A DNA stretch of 8,843 nt. It comes from Nitrospirota bacterium. GTDB taxonomy: Bacteria > Nitrospirota > JACRHJ01. Below the pieces are notes generated by a model, which was not told the origin of the DNA, did no database searches, and was given only the letters and a program-made list of their open reading frames with translations. The DNA lies in the NCBI GenBank assembly GCA_027328825.1, contig DAHWTK010000066.1, positions 1-8,843 of the forward strand. The letters run 5' to 3'. Position numbers and translations under genes: made by a program. Of this stretch, positions 1-5,044 are shown one piece after another (position 1 is the first letter of the stretch; the number at the start of each line of letters is the position of its first letter).

Positions 1-1577
1 AGCTTCATCTGGGCGATTACCTTTAGGCCGTATTTCAGGTAAGGCGCGCCTTCGTGCATCTCGCGGCCCGTATGCACTTTCACCATCTCGTTTAAGCCCA
101 CCATGCCGATTAAATACGATACCCGGTTCATCCGTAGATACGGCGCGCCGTCCCTGTTCATCGTAAGGAGAGCCAGCGGGCCATTCTCGCCGTAAGACAG
201 CAGGCGCTCGATGAAGTAGCGTTTCTGCATGTGCGCCCTGGCCGCCGTCTCCATGCGCTCGGAAAGTATTCTGAAAAGCTCGGACTCCGACCCCTTCGCC
301 TCGTATGCGATACGGGGAAGGTTCAGCGTCACGTTCTGGAGCGCCGAATATCTCATCTTCCAAGGCTCACGGGCGTCCTCGAAATCCTGCTTCTCCAGCT
401 TGAACGACAGCCGGCAGCATTCGGATATCTTTGCCGTCTCGCCTCTGTCGAAGACGTAATACGTGTTGCCCATCTTCGCGGAACACCTTGCGATATGCGT
501 CAGGAAATCCCTATGCCCCGGCGTATTGAAAAACTTCTCCGTTATGTGAACGAGCGGTTTCGGGAAGAAAAATGGCCTGCCCATGCCGTCGCCTTCCATA
601 TATACGTCGAATAGCGCCCAGATGAGCTTCCTTGCCCATTCGCCGTATTCGCCGTAGCTCTTGCCGGTATATTTTCCGCCGGGGCCGATGGCGGGGACGG
701 TCTCGAAATGCCTTGGGATTTCCCAGTAAAGGTTGATATCGGAGAATATCGCCTGGCCGCCCCTGGCGACCGCCTGCTGGGAATATTCGAATATAATCAT
801 CTGGGCGAGCTGGTGTATCTCCGCGTCGCTCATGCCTTCTATGTATGGGGCGAAGAAGAGGTTGACCGCATCCCAGCCTATCGCGCCCGCGAAGTGGCTC
901 TGGAGCGCGGCGGAGAACTTCACCATGTGCGCAAGCAGGACTTCAGCGTGCTTTGCCGGTTTCGCCACGGCAAGGGAGTTCGGCATTGCAAGCCCGAACT
1001 TTTTTACGTATTCGAGCGACTGGCCGGAGCAGTAGGGCCTGTCTATAAAGCCCAGGTCGTGCAGGTGTATGGCGCCGCGCATGTGCGCGTCGGATACGTC
1101 TTCGGAGAATACCTCGTGGAGCGCGTAATCCTTCTTTATGCTCTCGGCAAGGGTGAGGTTGGTAGCCTCAGGCCCGTGCGGTATATTGGCGTTTTCTTTG
1201 TTCTGGCAGAGTATCAGCCGCTCGACGTCGTAAAGGGGCACGCCCAGGCGCATATGCTTCCTGCGGGCGGATTCGAGGCCGTATTCCACGAGCTTCGCGT
1301 CCACAAGCTCGCGCACCAGGGCCGCGGTAAGCTTGCGTATCCTCGCCGCGGTTATCACGCGCTCGACTTCAAGGGATATGGCGTCCGCAGTTGCCCGGTC
1401 TATTGATGTCTCCCGGACAAGCGCGTCCACAATCTTCGCGCGGTTCCAGGTAACAACCTGGTCGTCCGATGTCCGGACAAAAAGCGCCATGTCAGTGGTT
1501 TCGCCCGCGAAAAGGTCCGGCTCAGCCGTCAGCGGGGCTTCGGATGGAGTAAGGGTCAGATCTTCAGGGCCGAGCAT
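1..1577 (-). CDS. nrdD: Anaerobic (class III) ribonucleoside-triphosphate reductase, N-terminal 525 residues, 3' end cut by window
   Basis: Reduces ribonucleoside triphosphates to deoxyribonucleotides without oxygen, using a glycyl radical generated by the activase NrdG. An unbroken frame runs from ATG at 1577 to the window edge (525 codons). Residues about 30-110 resemble an ATP-cone regulatory domain (MALFVRTSDDQVVTWNR at the start, basic helices after). The catalytic barrel follows, with HLHDLGFIDRPYCSGQSLEY (C183), ISECCRL (C387/C388, around the position of the radical cysteine) and ALQNVTLNLPRIAYEA. The C-terminal glycyl-radical loop and zinc site should lie beyond position 1, and nrdG may follow, but neither is visible. 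The start is fixed by AAGGAGG at 1582-1588, 4 nt upstream of ATG, and the lack of an earlier start with a comparable site. The promoter region carries NrdR-like operators, as expected for this gene. Residues 1-28 before the ATP cone are a short non-conserved-looking extension. Confidence 0.95.
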   Translation of the reverse strand, partial: MLGPEDLTLTPSEAPLTAEPDLFAGETTDMALFVRTSDDQVVTWNRAKIVDALVRETSIDRATADAISLEVERVITAARIRKLTAALVRELVDAKLVEYGLESARRKHMRLGVPLYDVERLILCQNKENANIPHGPEATNLTLAESIKKDYALHEVFSEDVSDAHMRGAIHLHDLGFIDRPYCSGQSLEYVKKFGLAMPNSLAVAKPAKHAEVLLAHMVKFSAALQSHFAGAIGWDAVNLFFAPYIEGMSDAEIHQLAQMIIFEYSQQAVARGGQAIFSDINLYWEIPRHFETVPAIGPGGKYTGKSYGEYGEWARKLIWALFDVYMEGDGMGRPFFFPKPLVHITEKFFNTPGHRDFLTHIARCSAKMGNTYYVFDRGETAKISECCRLSFKLEKQDFEDAREPWKMRYSALQNVTLNLPRIAYEAKGSESELFRILSERMETAARAHMQKRYFIERLLSYGENGPLALLTMNRDGAPYLRMNRVSYLIGMVGLNEMVKVHTGREMHEGAPYLKYGLKVIAQMK

Positions 1578-1581
1578 GGTT

Positions 1582-1588
1582 CCTCCTT
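1582..1588 (-). promoter_or_regulatory. Ribosome binding site of nrdD
   Basis: AAGGAGG on the minus strand, 4 nt before the ATG at 1577. It is a near-full anti-16S match with slightly short spacing, and it decides the nrdD start. Confidence 0.85.
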
Positions 1589-1638
1589 GCAGATGCCTGT
1601 CCGGCGTGGGTACAGGAAACGTGTCCACCAGGTAGTCC

Positions 1639-1658
1639 ACAGGCTTTCCAAAGCCTGT
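1639..1658 (-). promoter_or_regulatory. Hairpin in the nrdD 5' leader
   Basis: A perfect inverted repeat, ACAGGCTTT / AAAGCCTGT, separated by two bases (realistically an 8-bp stem with a 4-nt loop). It lies inside the roughly 130-nt untranslated leader predicted for nrdD. No U-tract follows on the nrdD strand, so it does not look like an intrinsic terminator; an RNA-stability or attenuation role is possible but unsupported. I do not recognise a known riboswitch in this leader; in particular no B12-box-like sequence is seen. Confidence 0.5.
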
Positions 1659-1692
1659 CAGGGTTAAAATCCCCAACCTTGCCCACAGGATA

Positions 1693-1706
1693 TTCAATAT
1701 GTTGAG
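1693..1706 (-). promoter_or_regulatory. Second, weaker NrdR-like box
   Basis: TTCAATATGTTGAG matches the perfect box at 1725-1738 at 10 of 14 positions and keeps the central CAATAT-TTG core. Its start is exactly 32 bp from the start of the other box, about three helical turns, which is the usual phasing of paired NrdR boxes. It falls just downstream of the predicted transcription start of nrdD. Confidence 0.65.
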
Positions 1707-1717
1707 TTACAAGAATA

Positions 1718-1746
1718 TTTATAGCACAATATATTGTGGTTGTCAA
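1718..1746 (-). promoter_or_regulatory. Sigma-70-type promoter of nrdD
   Basis: On the minus strand a perfect TTGACA (-35, 1741-1746) is followed after exactly 17 bases by TATAAA (-10, 1718-1723). Transcription would start near 1711, leaving a leader of about 130 nt. The NrdR-like palindrome occupies the spacer, so bound repressor would block polymerase directly. Confidence 0.8.
1725..1738. promoter_or_regulatory. NrdR box (perfect palindrome)
   Basis: CACAATATATTGTG is a perfect 14-bp palindrome and matches the core of the NrdR consensus acaCwAtATaTwGtgt. NrdR is the ATP/dATP-sensing zinc-ribbon/ATP-cone repressor of ribonucleotide reductase genes. The site lies between the -35 and -10 of the nrdD promoter. 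The divergent TPR gene starts about 105 nt away and could also be affected, though nothing shows that. No nrdR gene is in the window. Confidence 0.85.
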
Positions 1747-1843
1747 TAAAAATTTTATCCGCTTGACATGTACCCCCTTTTATGAGAAAAAATACAGGGT
1801 TAAGGTATTATTAATTCATGGTAATGGAAGAAAGGGGAGGGAG

Positions 1844-2410
1844 ATGACAAGAGGAGCGAAAAGGATTTCGGTTTTTCTTTCGGCTGTGGCCCTGATAGCC
1901 ATGATTCCAATCGGATGCGCGAAGAAGGCGCCGCAGACCGAGCAGGAGCTGCTGAAAGCCGGGAAGACGGCGTACACGCAGGGTAATTTTCAGAAATCCC
2001 TCGATTTATTTACCAAAGCGGTAAATCTCAATCCGCAGAACCCGGAGGCCCATTTCTTCCTTGGGAACGTCCTTTCGGAGGTTGGAAAGAAGCAGGAAGC
2101 CATTGCCGAGTATAATAAATCCATACTCATTGCGCCCAACGTGCCCCAGCCTTATTACAACAAGGGCAACGCCTACGCGATGCTCGGCGATAACCAGCAG
2201 GCCCTGGATGCGTTCAACGAGGCGATAAAGGTAAATCCCTCGTACGTAAGGGCTTATTACAACAAGGCCCTTATACTTTCGCGCATGGGCAAGAAAAAAG
2301 AGGCCCAGGACACGTTCGCCAAGGCGCGCTCCCTCGCCCCTCTGGGCCCCAACGGCCAGCCGCTTCAGCCCGCCCAGCCGCAGGCCAAGGGCGCCGCGCC
2401 GGCAGCCTAG
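1844..2410 (+). CDS. TPR-repeat lipoprotein
   Basis: 188 residues. The start at 1844 is chosen because the purine-rich AAAGGGGAGGGAG lies directly before it and it gives a proper signal peptide: basic TRGAKR, a hydrophobic stretch at residues 8-23, and the sequence IPIGC with the candidate lipidated cysteine at C25. The -3 position is proline rather than the usual leucine, so the lipobox is imperfect. The frame is open further upstream, but that part has no signal-like character. Residues about 34-168 form four consecutive 34-residue TPR units, recognisable by the repeated A-Y/F...G...A pattern and units ending in NP or AP, for example AFNEAIKVNPSY. A proline/glutamine/alanine-rich tail ends the protein. 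TPR proteins act as protein-interaction scaffolds; the specific partner is unknown. It is probably anchored in the outer or inner membrane facing the periplasm. The phosphatase gene follows after 8 nt, so the two are likely co-transcribed. Confidence 0.85.
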   Translation: MTRGAKRISVFLSAVALIAMIPIGCAKKAPQTEQELLKAGKTAYTQGNFQKSLDLFTKAVNLNPQNPEAHFFLGNVLSEVGKKQEAIAEYNKSILIAPNVPQPYYNKGNAYAMLGDNQQALDAFNEAIKVNPSYVRAYYNKALILSRMGKKKEAQDTFAKARSLAPLGPNGQPLQPAQPQAKGAAPAA

Positions 2411-2418
2411 CAGGCCAA

Positions 2419-3180
2419 ATGAGGCCGGTATCCTCAGGGAAGACCGACCGGGGCAGAAAAAGGCTTAATAATGAAGACAGCATAGGGGTTTACGACGACT
2501 TGGGGCTCTATGTCGTCGCCGACGGAATGGGCGGACACGCCGCCGGAGAGGTGGCGAGCCGCACCGCTGTCGAGGCTGTCCGGGCGAGTGTTGAATCCGG
2601 GCCGGGGATGGCAAAGGGTGCCGGGCAGAGGCTTTTTGAGGCCGTAAATCTTGCCAACGGAGAGGTTCTGAAAAGGGCCGCGTCCGACCCGCAGCTGAAG
2701 GGGATGGGGACTACCGTCGCGGCGGTCCTGCTCGAAAAAGACGACAGCGGCGGCGAGGCCGGAGCTGGAGTCCGGTCGATCGGCCTTGCCCTTGCGCACG
2801 TAGGCGATTCGAGGATTTACCTCTTCAGAAACGGGGACTTACGGAGGCTCACGAGGGATCATTCCCTGGTAGAGGACATGGTTGCCGAGGGCAGGATAAC
2901 CCCTGACCAGGCAAGGGTTCACCCGTTCCGGAACGTCATAACGCGCGCGCTCGGGACGAAGGAAGATGCGCAGGCGGACATATCAAACCTTGTCCCGGAG
3001 CCGGGCGACGTCCTTCTTCTGTGTAGCGACGGTCTGACAGGTATGCTGGAAGACTCTAAAATCGCAGAGATTCTGGCTTCAAACGCCGGGTCGCCCTTTG
3101 TGTGTGCCGAGGCGCTTGTAAAGGCCGCGAACGAGGCTGGCGGTGCCGACAATATTTCCGTTGTCGTTTTGAAGTTCTGA
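2419..3180 (+). CDS. PP2C-family (PPM) serine/threonine protein phosphatase
   Basis: 253 residues, the usual length of a stand-alone bacterial PP2C domain of the Stp/PrpC type. It removes phosphate from Ser/Thr of proteins in the cytoplasm and usually opposes Hanks-type kinases. Motifs appear in family order: GKTDRGRKRLNNED (7-20), VVADGMGGHAAGE (32-44, metal ligands D35/G36), GMGTT (95-99), AHVGDSR (126-132), DHSLVEDMVAEG (147-158), VITRALG (173-179), LLCSDGL (200-206, D204) and GADNISVVV (242-250, D244). All expected metal-binding acidic residues are present, so it should be active. The start at 2419 is needed to keep the first motif; its ribosome site is weak (CAGG, 2411-2414), which suggests coupling to the TPR gene 8 nt upstream. 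No kinase gene is in the window. A 14-bp palindrome begins three bases after the stop. Confidence 0.95.
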   Translation: MRPVSSGKTDRGRKRLNNEDSIGVYDDLGLYVVADGMGGHAAGEVASRTAVEAVRASVESGPGMAKGAGQRLFEAVNLANGEVLKRAASDPQLKGMGTTVAAVLLEKDDSGGEAGAGVRSIGLALAHVGDSRIYLFRNGDLRRLTRDHSLVEDMVAEGRITPDQARVHPFRNVITRALGTKEDAQADISNLVPEPGDVLLLCSDGLTGMLEDSKIAEILASNAGSPFVCAEALVKAANEAGGADNISVVVLKF

Positions 3181-3182
3181 CG

Positions 3183-3196
3183 GTTCCACGTGGAAC
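3183..3196. promoter_or_regulatory. Candidate parS site (ParB/Spo0J binding)
   Basis: GTTCCACGTGGAAC is a perfect 14-bp palindrome, three bases downstream of the phosphatase stop. It equals the inner 14 bases of the Bacillus parS consensus TGTTTCACGTGAAACA except for one symmetric change (T to C, A to G). The outer T/A pair is not conserved here (G on both sides). It is not followed by a U-tract, so it is a poor intrinsic terminator. Chance occurrence of this specific core in a window of this size is far below 1%. Binding itself is an inference. Confidence 0.6.
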
Positions 3197-3554
3197 GACG
3201 GAAACTGCCGATTCCCCGAAAATAATTCCTTGTTTATCAATAGGTTGCATTTTGATTAGCTACTTAGAAGAAGTTCTTTATAGGTAGCGCAACTCCCGGT
3301 AAATTAAGCAGAATCCCGCCTTCATAGGAAAAATGCCGCGCCTTCCCCGCGCCCCGGTTTTTGCACAAAAGGGCCTGTTTTGTGGATTTTTCGCGCCATT
3401 CCCGATACCGCCGGAAAAACGCGCTCTTCCACAGTTTTTATTTTAATAATCGGCATGTTAGATAACAATCCGGAATTGCTATGGACAGTGAAAGTTTCCC
3501 GACCGATGATATTTGCTCTTTGCGATTATTACATGATATTAGTTAATCACATCC
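3197..3554. other. Intergenic stretch without recognisable genes
   Basis: About 360 nt between the parS-like site and the repeat mosaic. It is patchily AT-rich (for example the T/A-rich run around 3434-3450). Short frames here have no ribosome site and no recognisable protein character. No tRNA-like fold or strong terminator was seen. Confidence 0.6.
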
Positions 3555-3569
3555 GTCATTCCCGGTTTT

Positions 3570-3624
3570 GTAGCTGCCCCATTTATGGGGCGGTTTAAAG
3601 TCGCCCGATGAATCGGGCAGCTAC
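3570..3624. repeat. Bipartite REP (BIME-like) palindromic element
   Basis: Outer inverted arms GTAGCTGCCC (3570-3579) and GGGCAGCTAC (3615-3624) enclose two tight hairpins: GCCCCAT-TT-ATGGGGC (3576-3591) and GCCCGAT-GA-ATCGGGC (3603-3618). Read inward from either end, each half is a GTAG tetranucleotide followed by a hairpin, the layout of REP sequences mobilised by REP-associated tyrosine transposases. The two halves are in inverted orientation, as in a BIME. No transposase gene is in the window. Confidence 0.75.
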
Positions 3625-3631
3625 GAAAGCA

Positions 3632-3656
3632 GATTCTTCGCGTTGCTCAGAATGAC
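3632..3656. repeat. 25-nt dispersed repeat, copy 1 (ends GAATGAC)
   Basis: This 25-mer begins GATTCTTCGC and ends GCTCAGAATGAC. It recurs at 6896-6920 with one mismatch, nearly 3.3 kb away. ATTCT and AGAAT can pair as a short stem. Longer versions of the same ends are in the duplicated units at 3728-3816 and 3860-3954. Confidence 0.8.
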
Positions 3657-3662
3657 AGGCAA

Positions 3663-3695
3663 AATTCCTGGATTCCCGCCTTCGCGGGAATGACG
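3663..3695. repeat. REP-like hairpin repeat, copy 1
   Basis: ATTCCCGC-CTTC-GCGGGAAT (3672-3691) is a perfect 8-bp stem with a 4-nt loop, followed by GACG. The surrounding 33 nt recur at 4145-4177 with a single mismatch. This is a widespread REP-like type in environmental genomes. Confidence 0.85.
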
Positions 3696-3707
3696 GGTTT
3701 GATTTTC

Positions 3708-3816
3708 CCCTCCCCACTTGTGGGGGAGGGTGGCCGAAGGCCGGGAGAGGGATAACGGAAAAGCAGGTTCTTCGCGGAGCCTGCCCTGAGCGGAGTCGAA
3801 CGGGCTCAGAATGACA
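3708..3816. repeat. Compound repeat unit A (hairpin plus 89-nt duplicated block)
   Basis: It starts with a hairpin CCCTCCCCAC / GTGGGGGAGGG (3708-3717 and 3720-3730, one bulged G). The block from 3728 to 3816 is then repeated at 3860-3954, differing only by an extra 6-nt GGGAGA unit in the second copy. The block ends in GCTCAGAATGAC, linking it to the 25-nt repeat. The minus-strand open frame across both copies is an artefact of the repeat. Confidence 0.85.
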
Positions 3817-3838
3817 GGCGGGTAGACAATTCGATTTA

Positions 3839-3954
3839 CCCTCTCCCGTCGCTGGGAGAGGGTGGCCGAAGGCCGGGAGAGGGAGAGGGATAACGGAAAA
3901 GCAGGTTCTTCGCGGAGCCTGCCCTGAGCGGAGTCGAACGGGCTCAGAATGACA
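3839..3954. repeat. Compound repeat unit B (hairpin plus 95-nt duplicated block)
   Basis: Second copy of the block at 3708-3816. It opens with a perfect 9-bp stem CCCTCTCCC / GGGAGAGGG (3839-3847 and 3854-3862) whose sequence differs from that of unit A while keeping the pairing. The block 3860-3954 matches unit A apart from one additional GGGAGA unit, which gives a short tandem repeat around 3876-3888. Confidence 0.85.
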
Positions 3955-3986
3955 AGCGTGGGTGGACAGTTCGGTCCTACCTTCAT

Positions 3987-4010
3987 CCCCCTCTTAAGAT
4001 TAAGAGGGGG
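3987..4010. repeat. Strong palindromic hairpin
   Basis: A perfect 10-bp stem CCCCCTCTTA / TAAGAGGGGG with a 4-nt AGAT loop. No T-run follows on either strand, so it fits a REP-like element better than a terminator, although such hairpins can slow or stop transcription arriving from either converging gene. Confidence 0.75.
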
Positions 4011-4037
4011 ACAGAGGGGGCGTTATGAAAAAGCAGA

Positions 4038-4063
4038 ATGACGGGCCTTTTCTTTCCCGTCAT
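4038..4063. repeat. Inverted repeat joining two repeat elements
   Basis: ATGACGGG (4038-4045) and CCCGTCAT (4056-4063) are perfectly complementary, separated by 10 nt. The two arms are the GAATGAC end of one element and the GTCAT start of the next, so two elements meet head to head here. Confidence 0.65.
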
Positions 4064-4139
4064 CCCCGGACGTTTTTGAACGGGGGCCCAGTGTCTTTAC
4101 AAAGTCGCTGGGTTCCCGATTGAACCGTTCGGGAATGAC
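4059..4139. repeat. REP-like compound element bounded by GTCAT...ATGAC
   Basis: The element begins GTCATCCCCGG (4059) and ends GGGAATGAC (4139). Inside are CCCAG/CTGGG arms and a TTCCCGA (4113-4119) / TCGGGAA (4129-4135) stem. This type is familiar from environmental bacterial genomes, but no second copy is in the window. Confidence 0.6.
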
Positions 4140-4144
4140 GAGCA

Positions 4145-4177
4145 AATTCCTGGGTTCCCGCCTTCGCGGGAATGACG
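4145..4177. repeat. REP-like hairpin repeat, copy 2
   Basis: Second copy of the repeat at 3663-3695 (one A to G difference), with stem TTCCCGC-CTTC-GCGGGAA (4155-4172). It lies 34 nt beyond the methyltransferase stop and is the first strong hairpin a transcript of that gene would form. Confidence 0.85.
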
Positions 4178-4210
4178 AACATTTTGTGGTGCGGGGGACG
4201 GGTGAACGAT

Positions 4211-5044
4211 TTACGACGATGACGGGCAGACCACGGATTTTTCCGCGTGGGCGAAGAGGACTTCTATATTGAGCCGGATGCCGTCTTTTTTGCGGAGGCC
4301 GTCCACTTCCTTTAAATGTTCCTCGATGATGCGCTCCCGATCGTCTTCCGGGAGCCGGTTAAGCGGGCCGCCGAATGCGGTATTGGTAAGTATTCCCAGC
4401 CACTCCCGCGCGTCCTTTATGTGATAACCTATCTGCCTCGACCTGACGCCAACGTTCCGGCAGCCGACGGAGGAAAGAAGGCCCGCGAGCTTTTCCGGCG
4501 TGTCGAGCCTGGAGGCAAATTCCGGCGGTTCCACGCCGAGTTCCTTCAGCCTCGCAAGGAGCATCCCGCGCATAGGCTCCATCAGGCCGGAACGGAAGCT
4601 TGTCAGGTATATCCTGCCTCCGGGTTTTACGACGCGCAGGATATGCCTTAGCCCGCTTTGCATGTCCGGCAGAAAAAAGATGCCGAAGGCGCAGGAGGCG
4701 ATGTCGAAGGCATTGTCCGGGAACCCCGTGTCCTCAAGGTCGCACCGCTCAAAGGATATGTTCCCGAGGCCGAGCTTGTGCGCCTTTGTGCGCGCCCTGT
4801 TCAGCATTCCGTCGGATATGTCTATCCCGACGATTCTGCCTTCCGGGAGCGCATTTGCGGCGGCAATGGCGACATGCCCGGTGCCGGTCGCGGCGTCGAG
4901 CAGGCTCTCGCGCCCCTGAAGGCGCATATCGCCGATAAGCAGTGAGGCGCTGTCCGCAAAGAACCTGAGCGCCGGCAGGTCGTATCCTTCGCTTGCCTTG
5001 TCGAAGACGGAGACCAGTTTTTCTCTATGATCGGCGCGGCTCAT
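4211..5044 (-). CDS. Class I SAM-dependent methyltransferase (UbiE-like)
   Basis: 277 residues with a Rossmann-fold methyltransferase core near the N-terminus. Motif I is LLDAATGTGHVAI (48-60, SAM-binding glycine loop); VGIDIS (72-77) ends strand 2 with the acidic residue D75 for the SAM ribose; CDLED (101-105) and FDIASCAFGIFFLPD (113-127) follow; LRVVKPGGRIYLTSF (136-150) is the post-motif region typical of UbiE/COQ5-like enzymes. The C-terminal third, about 120 residues, has no motif I know and may form a substrate lid. The substrate cannot be named; small molecules such as quinones are usual for this group. Its ATG overlaps the stop of the upstream TIM-barrel gene by 4 nt (ATGA at 5041-5044), so the two are translationally coupled and probably work on the same or linked substrates. 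No strong ribosome site precedes it. It ends facing the convergent phosphatase gene across the repeat mosaic. Confidence 0.88.
   Translation of the reverse strand: MSRADHREKLVSVFDKASEGYDLPALRFFADSASLLIGDMRLQGRESLLDAATGTGHVAIAAANALPEGRIVGIDISDGMLNRARTKAHKLGLGNISFERCDLEDTGFPDNAFDIASCAFGIFFLPDMQSGLRHILRVVKPGGRIYLTSFRSGLMEPMRGMLLARLKELGVEPPEFASRLDTPEKLAGLLSSVGCRNVGVRSRQIGYHIKDAREWLGILTNTAFGGPLNRLPEDDRERIIEEHLKEVDGLRKKDGIRLNIEVLFAHAEKSVVCPSSS

Noticed and set aside
708..1406. 232-residue plus-strand frame
   Set aside because: Lies antisense to nrdD, whose minus-strand frame shows continuous recognisable family sequence; the plus frame is a shadow of a GC-rich gene.
1763..1796. Plus-strand promoter for the TPR gene based on TTGACA at 1763-1768
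   Set aside because: No acceptable -10 hexamer occurs 16-18 nt downstream; TATGAG is 12 nt away and AATACA 22 nt away. The TPR gene promoter remains unidentified.
1736..1843. Extended N-terminus for the TPR protein from a GTG at 1736
   Set aside because: It would start inside the NrdR box, lacks a ribosome site, and would bury the signal peptide; ATG at 1844 has a strong purine-rich site and gives a proper lipoprotein signal.
3381..3450. Possible DnaA boxes (TGTGGATTT at 3381-3389, TCTTCCACA at 3425-3433) plus an AT-rich run, suggesting an origin
   Set aside because: Both match TTATCCACA at only 7 of 9 positions; about one such match is expected by chance in a gap of this length on two strands. 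The nearby parS-like site is suggestive but not enough.
3380..3598. 72-residue plus-strand frame in the intergenic gap
   Set aside because: No ribosome site, no recognisable family, and it runs into the GTAG repeat element.
3621..3986. 121-residue minus-strand frame across the repeats
   Set aside because: It contains the same phrase (SPFDSAQGRLREEPAFPLS) twice because it reads through the duplicated repeat block. No ribosome site or protein-like composition; such frames are a common artefact of this repeat type.
3632..4177. CRISPR array
   Set aside because: Repeats are of several different types with irregular spacing and no uniform spacers; no cas gene is nearby.
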